DNA of 64,000 bases from Mycobacterium sp. 852002-51971_SCH5477799-a (GTDB lineage: Bacteria; Actinomycetota; Actinomycetes; Mycobacteriales; Mycobacteriaceae): NCBI RefSeq assembly GCF_001667145.1, contig NZ_LZIF01000103.1, positions 1-64,000 on the forward strand. Direction: 5' to 3'. The notes under the pieces are model-generated. The model had not been told where the DNA came from and made no database searches. It was given only the letters and a program-made list of their open reading frames with translations. Both the position numbers and the translations under genes were made by a program. Below are positions 8,643 through 17,109 of the stretch, piece by piece. The first letter of the stretch is position 1. Each line of letters starts with the position of its first letter.

Positions 8643-9188
8643 GTGGCTCGTGTGGCTGGCACTGGAAGGGCGTCCGGGGCTGCCGAGGCCGCTCTGATGA
8701 AGGCGCTTTACGACGAACACGCCGCGGTTCTGTGGCGGTACGCGCTGCGGCTGACGGGGGACGCGAGCCAGTCCGAGGATGTGGTCCAGGAAACGCTGCT
8801 GCGGGCGTGGCAACACCCCGAGGTCATCGGCGACACCGAGCGCTCGGCGCGGGCGTGGTTGTTCACCGTGGCGCGCAACATGATCATCGACGACCGGCGC
8901 AGCGCGCGGTTTCGCAATGTCGTCGGCTCCACAGACGTCTCGGGTGCGCCCGAACAGTCCACGCCCGACGAGGTCAATGCGGCGCTGGACCGATTGCTGA
9001 TAGCGGACGCGATGGCCCAGTTGTCCGCCGACCACCGAGCGGTGATCGAACGGTCCTACTACCGCGGTTGGACCACCACACAGACTGCTGCCGACCTCGG
9101 AATCGCAGAGGGAACAGTGAAGTCGCGACTACACTATGCTGTGCGGGCGTTGCGACTCACTCTGCAGGAACTTGGGGTTACCCGATGA
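8643..9188 (+). CDS. sigL: ECF RNA polymerase sigma factor SigL
   Basis: Extracytoplasmic-function sigma factor of 181 aa. Region 2 contains the DNA-melting and -10 recognition helices (QSEDVVQETLLRAW, ARNMIIDDRR). Region 4 has the helix-turn-helix (TTQTAADLGIAEGTVKSRLHYAVRAL). Position after mapA and before a zinc anti-sigma gene matches Rv0735-Rv0736. The GTG at 8643 follows AGGAGG at 8630-8635. In M. tuberculosis SigL controls its own operon and genes for polyketide/lipid and exported oxidoreductase functions. Here a large enzyme cluster with matching promoter sites follows directly. Confidence 0.95.
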   Translation: MARVAGTGRASGAAEAALMKALYDEHAAVLWRYALRLTGDASQSEDVVQETLLRAWQHPEVIGDTERSARAWLFTVARNMIIDDRRSARFRNVVGSTDVSGAPEQSTPDEVNAALDRLLIADAMAQLSADHRAVIERSYYRGWTTTQTAADLGIAEGTVKSRLHYAVRALRLTLQELGVTR

Positions 9189-9209
9189 GGGGCTCCGAAT
9201 GCGCGAGGG

Positions 9210-9938
9210 GTGAGAGAGATGGATGAAATGAGGACGCCGGTGCGCGATATCGGCCCTCCCGAAGATCGTTACGCGATGTGGGATGCCGCATACGTGTTGG
9301 GCTCTTTGTCGGCCGCGCAACGGCGCGAATTCGAGACGCACATGGCGCACTGCCCGGCCTGTCGGTCCGCCGTCGCCGATCTCAGTGGTGTGCCGGCCCT
9401 GCTGTCACAGCTCGACCGTGACGAGGTGGCCGCGATCGAACAATCCGGTCCGGCCCCGGAGATGTCTGCGGAATTGCTGCCGTCGCTGCTGGCGACGGTT
9501 CGTTGGCGGCGGCGCCGCACCCGGGTAGTGACCTGGGTTGCGTCGGCGGCCGCGGCCGCGGTACTGGCCATCGCGGTGTTCGTCGGCCTGCACGGGTGGT
9601 CGGCAACTCCGTCCCAGCAGATGACCGCGTCGACGGAGCCGATGGCGCAGGTGGGCACCAGCCTGCTGACGTCGACGGTCGCCGTCAGCGGCCAGCACTG
9701 GGGGACATCCATCAACCTGCGCTGCGTCTGCCTGGCTCCGCTGACCGCGCACCATGACACGCTCGCGATGGTCGTGTTGGGGCGCGACGGCAGCCAGACC
9801 CGGCTGGCGACATGGGTGGCCGTGCCCGGCCACACGGCGACACCGGCGGGTGCCATCTCGACTCCGGTCGACCAGATCGCCGCCGTGCAGGTGGTTGCCG
9901 CCGACACCGGACAGGTTTTGTTGCAGCGATCGCTGTAA
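9210..9938 (+). CDS. rslA: Anti-sigma-L factor RslA, zinc-binding membrane protein
   Basis: Single-pass membrane anti-sigma factor. The N-terminal zinc anti-sigma domain carries HxxxCxxC as H44, C48 and C51 (HMAHCPAC). One membrane helix lies at about residues 106-128, followed by an extracytoplasmic domain of about 110 residues resembling anti-sigma-K-type C-terminal domains. In RslA the zinc cysteines respond to oxidation and release SigL, according to published work on the M. tuberculosis protein. The start is ambiguous between the GTG at 9210 and the ATGs at 9219 and 9228; none has a strong ribosome site. It begins 21 nt after sigL. Confidence 0.92.
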   Translation: MREMDEMRTPVRDIGPPEDRYAMWDAAYVLGSLSAAQRREFETHMAHCPACRSAVADLSGVPALLSQLDRDEVAAIEQSGPAPEMSAELLPSLLATVRWRRRRTRVVTWVASAAAAAVLAIAVFVGLHGWSATPSQQMTASTEPMAQVGTSLLTSTVAVSGQHWGTSINLRCVCLAPLTAHHDTLAMVVLGRDGSQTRLATWVAVPGHTATPAGAISTPVDQIAAVQVVAADTGQVLLQRSL

Positions 9939-9949
9939 ATCCCGCGCAC

Positions 9950-9977
9950 TGAACCCCACGCCCTCGCGTGTCGTTAC
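9950..9977 (+). promoter_or_regulatory. SigL-type promoter, leaderless, for the flavin monooxygenase operon
   Basis: TGAACC (9950-9955), 16-nt spacer, CGTTAC (9972-9977). The ATG of the next gene is at 9984, six bases after the -10, so transcription would begin at or next to the start codon. There is no ribosome site in between, as expected for a leaderless transcript. Confidence 0.75.
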
Positions 9978-9983
9978 ACCGGC

Positions 9984-11174
9984 ATGCCAGGGACCCACCT
10001 CGCGGCCGGGCTTCGGGACAGCGTCGATGCCGTTGTCATCGGAGCCGGACCCGCGGGCCTGGCCGTCGCACGGCAACTCGATCACCGGCACGCCGTCAAA
10101 GCCCTCGTGCTGGACCGCGCGGCGGCGCCGGCAATCTCCTGGCGCACTCGTTATGACGACTTCCGCCTCAACACAACCGGGTTCTTGTCCCACCTACCGG
10201 GACAACGTATCCCGTTGAGTGCCGGCCGGTGGCCCACCAAGGAGGACATGGTCCGCTACTTCGATGGCTACGTCGTCCGGCAGAAGATTTCGCTCATGCT
10301 CGGCTGCGAAGTCCACTCGGTCGATCGTTGCGGGGGCGTGTGGCAGATCAACACATCATGTGGCGAAATCCGGAGCCGGACAATAGTTCTCGCCACAGGA
10401 AACTATGGCGTGCCGGCCGCCCCTCGCTGGCCCGGGCTTGATCGCTTTGAAGGCGAGATCGTTCACTCCGGGGAGTTCGCCAACGCGTGGCCGTACCGCG
10501 GCCGAGACGTCCTCGTCGTCGGGGCGGGCAACTCCGCCGCCGACATCACCGTGCAGCTGGCCAACGACGGCGCCCGCCGGATTTGGCTGGCGGTGCGCAC
10601 ACCGCCACACCTGGTGCGGCGGGCCATCGGCGGGTTCCCGTCGGACATCTTCCTCGAGCTGTCCGCAAGGGTCCCCGCCCGCATGGTCGATCCGCTGATC
10701 GCCCGCGCGACCCGCCTGATGTGGGGCGACCTGTCCCCGTATGGTTTTCAGCGGCCCACGGTCGGCCTCAAAGCGACTGTCGAGACCCGGGGTCGCATTC
10801 CCACGCTGGCCGACGGGCTGGTCGACGTGGTGCGAGCGCGGCGCGTCGAAGTCGTCGGCGCCGTCACGCGGCTGGAATCCCACGCCGTCATCCTCGCCGA
10901 CGGCACATCGCTGACGCCCGAGGTGATCATCACCGCAACCGGGTTCGAGGCGAACCTGCACGGTTTGGTCGGCCACCTCGATGTCCTCGACCAGCACGGC
11001 AACCCGCGCGGCGGCTTCGCCTGCCATGTCGGCGAGGGACTCTTCGCGATCGGATACGGGATTCCGCCGAACGGCCCGCTGCGGGCGATCCGCCTGGCCG
11101 CCACCCCCCTGGCCGCGAAGGTCGCGGGCTACCTCAGACGGTCGCAGAACAGCGACCAACTGGCGACGGTTTAA
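9984..11174 (+). CDS. Flavin-containing monooxygenase (FMO/Baeyer-Villiger-like)
   Basis: FAD- and NADPH-dependent oxygenase of 396 aa, acting on an unknown substrate in the cytosol. It has the FAD motif GAGPAGLAVARQL (residues 20-32), an ATG-type motif (LATGNYGVPAAP) between the domains, and the NADPH motif GAGNSAADITVQL near residue 180. It resembles CzcO/YUCCA-type enzymes more than classical Baeyer-Villiger monooxygenases. It is the first gene of a two-gene unit with the BBE-like oxidase, nine bases apart. A SigL-type promoter stands directly before it. It opens the accessory cluster between rslA and the MarR gene, a position where M. tuberculosis has no such genes. Confidence 0.85.
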   Translation: MPGTHLAAGLRDSVDAVVIGAGPAGLAVARQLDHRHAVKALVLDRAAAPAISWRTRYDDFRLNTTGFLSHLPGQRIPLSAGRWPTKEDMVRYFDGYVVRQKISLMLGCEVHSVDRCGGVWQINTSCGEIRSRTIVLATGNYGVPAAPRWPGLDRFEGEIVHSGEFANAWPYRGRDVLVVGAGNSAADITVQLANDGARRIWLAVRTPPHLVRRAIGGFPSDIFLELSARVPARMVDPLIARATRLMWGDLSPYGFQRPTVGLKATVETRGRIPTLADGLVDVVRARRVEVVGAVTRLESHAVILADGTSLTPEVIITATGFEANLHGLVGHLDVLDQHGNPRGGFACHVGEGLFAIGYGIPPNGPLRAIRLAATPLAAKVAGYLRRSQNSDQLATV

Positions 11175-11183
11175 GGAACGCGA

Positions 11184-12524
11184 ATGTCTCTGCTCACCAC
11201 CGAACGCACCTTCTTCCGCGGCGACGCGGGCTACGAAACGGCCCGCCTCGATACGGTCTGGAACGGCCTTGTGCCGGAACGATTTCCGGATGTGATCGTG
11301 CAGGCGCACGACTGCGATGACGTGGTCTCGGCGCTGCGTTATGCGCGGGCGAACGGGCATCGCGTCGGGGTACGTTCGGGCGGGCGCAGCTGGGTCGCCA
11401 ACCACCTTCGCGACGGCGGCCTGCTGCTGGACGTCAGCCGCCTCGACCACTGCAGCGTCGATTCGGAACGGATGACCGCGGACGTGGGCCCGGGAAAGAT
11501 CGCCAGCATCTTCGCGGCCGAACTCGACGGGCAAAACCTGTTCTTTCCCGCGGGCCATTGCGAGGGGATCTGCCTGGGTGGTTATCTGCTGCAAGGCGGC
11601 TACGGCTGGAACAGCAGGGCCCTCGGACCGGCGTGCGAGAGCGTGCTCGGGCTGGAGGTCATCACCGCGGACGGTGAGCGGATCTATTGCGATCCCGAGA
11701 ACCATCCCGACTTGTATTGGGCTGCACGCGGTTCGGGTCCCGGTTTCTTCGGCGTGGTGACCTCGTTCAAGCTTCGGGTCTATCCGCGTCCGGCGGTTTG
11801 GGGCACCTGCCTGTACATGTACCCGATCGAACTCGCCGACGAGGTCTTCACGTGGGCGCGCTCGATCAGCGGCGAGCTCGACGACCGGGTCGAGCTGCAG
11901 ATGCACACCGCCCGTAGCTTCCCGGGAGCCGGCCTCGACCGGCCGGGCATCACGATCGCCTCGCCCGTCTTCGCCGATTCAGACGATGACGCGGCCAAAG
12001 CCCTTGCCCCGCTGGGCAGTTGCCCGGTCGTCGACAAAGCGATCGTCAGCCTTCCCTACGCGCCGACGACCCTGACCAATTGGTACACGGCCGTGATGAC
12101 CAGTTACCCGAAGGGCCACCGCTACATCGCGGATAGCATGTTCACCTCGGCTTCCGCCGAAGAACTACTGCCGGGCATCCGCCGGATCATCGAAACCATG
12201 CCGCCGCACCCGTCACACTTCATCTTCACGGGCTGGAAGACGTCGCCGAGCCGCACCGACATGGTGTACGGCCTCGAAGACGACATCTACCTGGCGCTGT
12301 ACACCATTTGGCAGGACCCGGCGGACGACGAACGGTACGGCGACTGGGCCGCGTCCAACATGGCCGCGATGTCGCACCTGGCGACCGGTATCTCGCTGGC
12401 GGACGAGAACCTGTGCCGGCGCCCGGCGCGATTCATCACCGAACCGAACATGGCGCGGCTGGACCGGGTGCGCTCGGCCTACGACCCGGATGGCCGGTTC
12501 CACGGCTATTTGACACACATCTAA
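11184..12524 (+). CDS. FAD-linked oxidase of the berberine-bridge-enzyme family, bicovalent histidine replaced
   Basis: 446-aa flavoprotein with the PCMH FAD-binding fold (RSGGRSW at residues 65-70) and a BBE C-terminal motif (YDPDGRF). Relatives oxidise alcohols, sugars or alkaloid-like rings and make hydrogen peroxide. In most bicovalent members the motif reads RSGGH and the histidine binds the flavin; here that residue is R68, while the cysteine in GHCEG (C126) remains. The flavin may therefore be held by one bond or none. No signal peptide is seen, so the enzyme is probably cytosolic. The ATG at 11184 is preceded by AAGGAA. It follows the flavin monooxygenase by nine bases. Confidence 0.85.
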   Translation: MSLLTTERTFFRGDAGYETARLDTVWNGLVPERFPDVIVQAHDCDDVVSALRYARANGHRVGVRSGGRSWVANHLRDGGLLLDVSRLDHCSVDSERMTADVGPGKIASIFAAELDGQNLFFPAGHCEGICLGGYLLQGGYGWNSRALGPACESVLGLEVITADGERIYCDPENHPDLYWAARGSGPGFFGVVTSFKLRVYPRPAVWGTCLYMYPIELADEVFTWARSISGELDDRVELQMHTARSFPGAGLDRPGITIASPVFADSDDDAAKALAPLGSCPVVDKAIVSLPYAPTTLTNWYTAVMTSYPKGHRYIADSMFTSASAEELLPGIRRIIETMPPHPSHFIFTGWKTSPSRTDMVYGLEDDIYLALYTIWQDPADDERYGDWAASNMAAMSHLATGISLADENLCRRPARFITEPNMARLDRVRSAYDPDGRFHGYLTHI

Positions 12525-12559
12525 AAGTGCAGGTAATCCGCGGGGATCCCCTTTCGGAG

Positions 12560-12587
12560 TGAACTGAAGTTACCCGCGGGTCGTGTC
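12560..12587 (+). promoter_or_regulatory. SigL-type promoter of the TPP enzyme operon
   Basis: TGAACT (12560-12565), 16-nt spacer, CGTGTC (12582-12587). The -10 is the form reported for SigL promoters. It leaves a leader of roughly 23 nt before the ATG at 12617, containing a weak AGGTGA ribosome site. Confidence 0.75.
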
Positions 12588-12616
12588 ACTGGCATCGTCA
12601 TAAGTTAGGTGACCAG

Positions 12617-14362
12617 ATGTCGAGGCAACACCGGGTGGTCGACCACATCGTCGAGCATCTCGCAAGGGCCGACGCCGATTACATATTCGGCGTCGACGGC
12701 GCCAACATCGAAGATCTTTACGATGCCGCACACTTCTGCGCAGACATCACCGCCGTGCTGGCCAAGCATGAATTCTCCGCGGCCACGATGGCCGACGGGT
12801 ACAGCCGCAGCGGCGCCGGCCTGGGCGTCGTGGCGGCGACTTCCGGCGGGGGTGCCCTAAATCTTGTTCCAGGCCTCGGGGAATCGTTGGCCAGCCGCGT
12901 CCCGGTGCTGGCATTGGTGGGCCAGCCGGCGACAACGATGGACGGGCGCGGCAGCTTCCAGGACACCAGCGGCCGCAATGGCGCGCTGGATGCCGAGGCG
13001 TTGTTCTCCGCGGTATCGGTCTGGTGCCGGCGGGTGCTGACACCCTCCGACATCGTCACCGCCCTGCCGGAGGCCATCGCGGCGGCACGCGGCGGTGGAC
13101 CGGCTGTCCTGTTGCTGCCCAAGGACGTTCAGCAGAAGCAGGTCACGGTCATCGGTTACGACGGGCATACCACCCGTCCATCGGCGGCGCCCCGGATCGG
13201 TGACCTGGATCCGGTACTGCGCGCGCTGCGTGCCGCCGACGGGCCGGTCACGATCATCGCCGGCGAGCAGGTGGCCCGCGACGATGCCCGAGCGGAGCTG
13301 GAGACGCTGCGCGCGCTGCTGCGCGCGCGGGTGGCCTGCGTGCCGGACGCCAAAGACGTCGCGGGCACGCCGGGTTCGGGTTCGTCGTCGGCGCTGGGCG
13401 TGACCGGTGTCATGGGACATCCCGGTGTGGCCGAGGCGGTCGGTGACTGCACCGTGTGCTTGGTGGTGGGCACCCGCCTGTCGGTGACGGCCCGGGCAGG
13501 CCTCGACGACGCGCTGACGGCGGCGCGGACGGTCTCGATCGGGTCGGCGGCGCCGTACGTCGAGTGCACCCACGTGTACACGGATGACCTACGGACCTCG
13601 TTGCGCATGGTGGCCATGGAACTGTCCGGCCACGGGCGGCCGAGGGGCCTGCGGGTCCCCGATTTCGTGACCGACACCGAACTGCGCCCACCGCCCTACC
13701 GCGGTCCGGGTGTCCGCTACCGCGATGCACTGCGGGTGCTGGACCGGGTGCTACCCGAGGGTGTGGACATCGTCGTCGACGCGGGCAACACCGGGGCGGC
13801 GGCCATTCACCATCTGCCGGTCCGGCGTGGCGGGCGGTTCGCCGTCGCGCTCGGCATGGGGGGCATGGGTTACAGCTTCGGTGCCGCCATCGGGATGGCT
13901 TTCGGCCGTGCCGTGGGCAGCCGGCTCAGCCGGCGCACCGTCGTAATCGCCGGCGACGGCGCCTTCTTCATGCACGGCATGGAAGTTCACACAGCGGTGC
14001 AATACCGGCTGCCGGTGACGTTCGTCCTGTTCAACAACAATGCCCACGCCATGTGCGTGACCCGCGAGCAGTTGTTCTACGACGACCTGTACAGCTACAA
14101 CCGGTTCGGCCCCAGCCGCCTTGGCGCCGGGCTGGCGGCGATGTTCCCGGGGCTGTCGGCGATAGACGTCGCCGACGTCGACGCGCTGGCTGCCGTCCTT
14201 GAAGCGGCGATGACCGCGGACGGCCCGTCGGTGATCAGCGTCGAGTGCTCCGCCGACGAAATCCCGCCCTTTGCAACGTTTTTAAACCAGCAAGCGACCA
14301 AACTCATTGGCCGACCAACACCTCACAAAGGGGAAAGATCAGATGTCCCTGCCAGCGCTTGA
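12617..14362 (+). CDS. Thiamine diphosphate-dependent enzyme (acetolactate synthase/decarboxylase-like)
   Basis: 581-aa ThDP enzyme with the usual three domains. The PYR domain carries the cofactor-activating glutamate E52 (KHEF). A central domain follows. The PP domain holds the magnesium/ThDP motif that begins with GDG (residues 446-448) and ends at FNNNAHAM. Family members make or break C-C bonds next to a carbonyl (acetolactate synthase, benzoylformate or oxalyl-CoA decarboxylase). The sequence does not fix the substrate, and no small regulatory subunit is adjacent, so a role in branched-chain amino acid synthesis is unlikely. It leads a unit of four overlapping or closely spaced genes and has its own SigL-type promoter. 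Confidence 0.85.
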   Translation: MSRQHRVVDHIVEHLARADADYIFGVDGANIEDLYDAAHFCADITAVLAKHEFSAATMADGYSRSGAGLGVVAATSGGGALNLVPGLGESLASRVPVLALVGQPATTMDGRGSFQDTSGRNGALDAEALFSAVSVWCRRVLTPSDIVTALPEAIAAARGGGPAVLLLPKDVQQKQVTVIGYDGHTTRPSAAPRIGDLDPVLRALRAADGPVTIIAGEQVARDDARAELETLRALLRARVACVPDAKDVAGTPGSGSSSALGVTGVMGHPGVAEAVGDCTVCLVVGTRLSVTARAGLDDALTAARTVSIGSAAPYVECTHVYTDDLRTSLRMVAMELSGHGRPRGLRVPDFVTDTELRPPPYRGPGVRYRDALRVLDRVLPEGVDIVVDAGNTGAAAIHHLPVRRGGRFAVALGMGGMGYSFGAAIGMAFGRAVGSRLSRRTVVIAGDGAFFMHGMEVHTAVQYRLPVTFVLFNNNAHAMCVTREQLFYDDLYSYNRFGPSRLGAGLAAMFPGLSAIDVADVDALAAVLEAAMTADGPSVISVECSADEIPPFATFLNQQATKLIGRPTPHKGERSDVPASA

Positions 14363-15008
14363 CGACATTCACGTTCATACCGGCACCACTGAGCCGATCG
14401 AGGGGCTGGTCCGGATCGAGACCTCGCCGCTCGAGAAGACCGCCCCGATGTTCATGGCCCAGATGCGGTCTGTGTACCCGCACGACGAGGTCTTCGGGCG
14501 ATACTGCACGGTCAGCGACTACGTCGAATGCCCACCCGACGAGCTGTTCGAATACCTGGCCGATACGCGCAGCCTCGAGGAGTGGACATACACGCTGCGC
14601 GACTTCACCCCTACCGACGAGCCCGGGCTGTGGCTGGCGTACGACCGGTTGCTCCCGGATACCAAGATCTTCGCCCGAACGGTGGCCAACGCCCAAGCGG
14701 GCACCGTCGACTACCACTGCGCCTGGGACCAGGGCGAGCACCTCTGGATGATCTACCTGATGCGGGTCGTCGATGCGCAGATGGTGCTGAACAAACCCGG
14801 TTCCGTTGTGCTGTGGACCAATTGCCACCACCCCTTCTACGACGACAACCCGTATACCGACGCGGCGCCGCCGGAGCGGCCGGGCTGGGTGGGTGACTTC
14901 TGGGACATCTTCGGCGCCGGTCACGGGGTGGAGCTGAACAACCTCAAGACGATCGCCGAGTACCGCCACCGCAACGGCCTGCCGATCACGCCGGTCTGGA
15001 TGAGATGA
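14343..15008 (+). CDS. SRPBCC/polyketide cyclase-like protein
   Basis: 221-aa protein whose pattern (CPPDELFEYLADTRSLEEWTYTLRDF region) looks like the START/SRPBCC helix-grip fold used by polyketide cyclases, aromatase/cyclases and lipid-binding proteins. The assignment rests on this pattern only. The ATG at 14343 overlaps the end of the TPP gene by 20 nt and is preceded by AAAGGGGAAAG, which fixes the start; an in-frame TTG at 14307 has no such site. Its place between the TPP enzyme and a ketosynthase-like protein suggests it binds or shapes a pathway intermediate. Confidence 0.65.
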   Translation: MSLPALDDIHVHTGTTEPIEGLVRIETSPLEKTAPMFMAQMRSVYPHDEVFGRYCTVSDYVECPPDELFEYLADTRSLEEWTYTLRDFTPTDEPGLWLAYDRLLPDTKIFARTVANAQAGTVDYHCAWDQGEHLWMIYLMRVVDAQMVLNKPGSVVLWTNCHHPFYDDNPYTDAAPPERPGWVGDFWDIFGAGHGVELNNLKTIAEYRHRNGLPITPVWMR

Positions 15009-15018
15009 GCACCGCACA

Positions 15019-16038
15019 ATGAAGCAACCAACCGCGAGCCTGACCGACGTCTCCACCTACCTGCCCGGAGAACCCATCGGCGCAGGATATTACGCGCAGT
15101 TCGCCGGCTCCGATGAGCTGGCCGGCAACCTGATGTTCCGCGCCCCTAAATTCCGCCATCACGTCGCGGCCGATGAAACCGCGGTCGACATGGTCGAGCG
15201 GGCCGCCGCGGGTGTCATCGAACGGAACGGCCGCGACGTCATCGCAGGCGTGGACGTCCTGATCACCCACACTCAGATGCCCGACATGCCGTTCTACGGC
15301 GGGGGTGGCAGCATCGCGCACCGCCTGGGCATGCGACCCAACTGGGTGTTGGACCTGCACAACGGCGGTTGCGCGGCGTTCGTGCTGGGGCTCAAGGTGG
15401 CCCGCCGGCTCCTGATGTCCGGCGAAGGGCACACCGCACTCATCGCCGTCGCGCAGAACGCCGCCGGGCAGATCTTCGACCAACCCGGTGTGCGGACCAA
15501 GGCGCAGTCGTCGGTGCCCGGCGACGGCGCCGCCGTGGGCCTCGTCACGCTGTCGGACGATTCGCCCATTCTCGATGTCGAGTGCCGCACCTACGGCGCA
15601 TACGCCGGCGACATGACGATCGCCATCGACCCGCCCCGCAAATGGTGGCAACCCGGACCGGGCGAAGGCTGCATCGGTTTCACCGAAAGCAAGATCACCA
15701 AGGTGTTGGCGCGCGGCAACAGGCAGGTCCCCGAAGTCGCGCTCGCGGTCTGCGACCGCATTGGGTTGCCCTCCAACGAGATTGATCTGCTGGTGACCAA
15801 TCAGCCGAATCGGGTGTTCTTGCGTAACTGGCGCGAGGCGCTCGAGGTGCCGGCCGAACGTCATCGCGACACCTTCGATGAATGCGGCAACCTGTTCGGC
15901 GCCGGCATCCCCGTCAACCTCGACCGTGCGATATCCGACGGCCAACTCAACGCCGGCGATGTGGTGATGATGGCGGCCTTCGCGCACGCCGGCGACTTCG
16001 CGGGCGCGGCCGCAGTCCGTTGGGGCGGGCGAGACTGA
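15019..16038 (+). CDS. 3-oxoacyl-ACP synthase III-like thiolase-fold protein with altered active site
   Basis: 339-aa KAS III/FabH-like protein of the thiolase superfamily. The nucleophile cysteine is C118 in HNGGCAAF. Canonical FabH then has a histidine in the PHQAN motif and an asparagine in GNTSAAS. Here the first reads TNQPN, with N260 in the histidine position, and the second is CGNLFGAGIP with N290. A Cys-Asn-Asn site suits acyl transfer or ester/amide formation rather than decarboxylative condensation, as in other divergent KAS III enzymes. The stop TGA shares its last base with the ATG of the following aminotransferase (TGATG), a coupled arrangement. Confidence 0.8.
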   Translation: MKQPTASLTDVSTYLPGEPIGAGYYAQFAGSDELAGNLMFRAPKFRHHVAADETAVDMVERAAAGVIERNGRDVIAGVDVLITHTQMPDMPFYGGGGSIAHRLGMRPNWVLDLHNGGCAAFVLGLKVARRLLMSGEGHTALIAVAQNAAGQIFDQPGVRTKAQSSVPGDGAAVGLVTLSDDSPILDVECRTYGAYAGDMTIAIDPPRKWWQPGPGEGCIGFTESKITKVLARGNRQVPEVALAVCDRIGLPSNEIDLLVTNQPNRVFLRNWREALEVPAERHRDTFDECGNLFGAGIPVNLDRAISDGQLNAGDVVMMAAFAHAGDFAGAAAVRWGGRD

Positions 16039-17075
16039 TGGCGGCCGTGCTGGAAGCGGAACCCGTCGAGACGCGCGGCGCACTGCCGGATGCGATCGAT
16101 CCGCTGGCGCTGTCCCTCAACGAGAACCCCTTCCCGCCGCTGCCGGCCGTGCGGTCGGCGCTGATCCGGTCGATCGACGCCGCCAACCGTTATCCCGAAT
16201 TCCGGCCCGAACGGATGCGGACCCTCGTCGCCGGGCACGTCGGGGTCGGCGACGACCAGGTGGTGCTCGGGGCCGGGGCGAGCGGGGTGGCGATGCAGGT
16301 CCTGCACGCGGTGACGCGGCCCGACGACCGAGTTGTGTTGAGCGAGCCGACATTCGACGGATACCCGATCTTCGCGCATATGGCCCACCTGACGCCGATC
16401 ACCGTTCCGCTCGACGAATCGGGTCACCACGACCTGCGGGCCATGGCCGAGGCGGCGGCAGGCGCGAACGTCGTCGTGCTGTGCCGGCCGCACAATCCGA
16501 CCGGCACGATGGAACCCGTCGCGGAAGTGGAACGATTCCTGCGCCGGGTGCCGGACGACACCGTCGTGCTGCTCGACGAGGCCTATATCGAGTTCGTCGC
16601 CCCCCAGTACCGTGTCGGCGGGCCGAATCTGGTGCGGCGATTCCCGAATGTTGTGGTGCTGCGGACGTTCTCGAAGGCCTATGGCTTGGCCGGACTTCGT
16701 ATCGGCTACGGGTTCGCCGCCCCGGAGCTCGCCGCGATCTTGTGGAAGATGCAACTGCCGTTCGGCATGGGGATCACCAGCCTGGTCGCGGTGGCCGCAT
16801 CCTATGCCGCCGACGAGCAGTTGCGGCAACGCATTCTGCGAATCGCCGGTGAGCGGCAGTATTTGTCTCGGCGCCTCGCCGCGGTGGGGGTGCGCACTAC
16901 CGACGGACACGCCAACTTCGTTTACCTGCCGTCCGTCGGGCGGCACTGGCAACAGGTGTTCGGTGAGGCCGGGCTGAAGGTCCGGCACTACCCCGACGGA
17001 GGCGCGCGCATCACCGTCGGGAGCCGCGCATCCACCCGAGCGGTGCTGGCCGCGGTGGCAAAGTCACAAGCCTGA
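16038..17075 (+). CDS. PLP-dependent aminotransferase, histidinol-phosphate aminotransferase-like
   Basis: 345-aa class I/II aminotransferase of the HisC subgroup. It has the N-terminal LNENPFPP, the PHNPTG segment, the DEAYIEF segment and the PLP-lysine region FSKAYGLAGLRIGYG. HisC-like enzymes in biosynthetic clusters transaminate aromatic or phosphorylated 2-oxo acids. True histidine synthesis is unlikely because no other his gene is near. The ATG is fused to the preceding stop as TGATG. It is probably the last enzyme of the unit that begins at 12617; the MarR gene follows after 34 nt. Confidence 0.82.
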   Translation: MAAVLEAEPVETRGALPDAIDPLALSLNENPFPPLPAVRSALIRSIDAANRYPEFRPERMRTLVAGHVGVGDDQVVLGAGASGVAMQVLHAVTRPDDRVVLSEPTFDGYPIFAHMAHLTPITVPLDESGHHDLRAMAEAAAGANVVVLCRPHNPTGTMEPVAEVERFLRRVPDDTVVLLDEAYIEFVAPQYRVGGPNLVRRFPNVVVLRTFSKAYGLAGLRIGYGFAAPELAAILWKMQLPFGMGITSLVAVAASYAADEQLRQRILRIAGERQYLSRRLAAVGVRTTDGHANFVYLPSVGRHWQQVFGEAGLKVRHYPDGGARITVGSRASTRAVLAAVAKSQA

Positions 17076-17109
17076 GGAAAATCGCGACCAAAGTGCGGTA
17101 AGAAAGGAC

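Noticed and set aside
12617..14362. TPP enzyme as IlvB acetolactate synthase of branched-chain amino acid synthesis
   Set aside because: No regulatory subunit or ilv gene is adjacent, and it is embedded in a specialised cluster.
12617..17075. TPP enzyme plus aminotransferase as a phosphonate pathway
   Set aside because: No phosphoenolpyruvate mutase gene is present, and the other enzymes (KAS III-like, SRPBCC, hydroxylase) do not fit.
16038..17075. Aminotransferase as the hisC of histidine synthesis
   Set aside because: No his operon context; HisC-like paralogues are common in secondary pathways.
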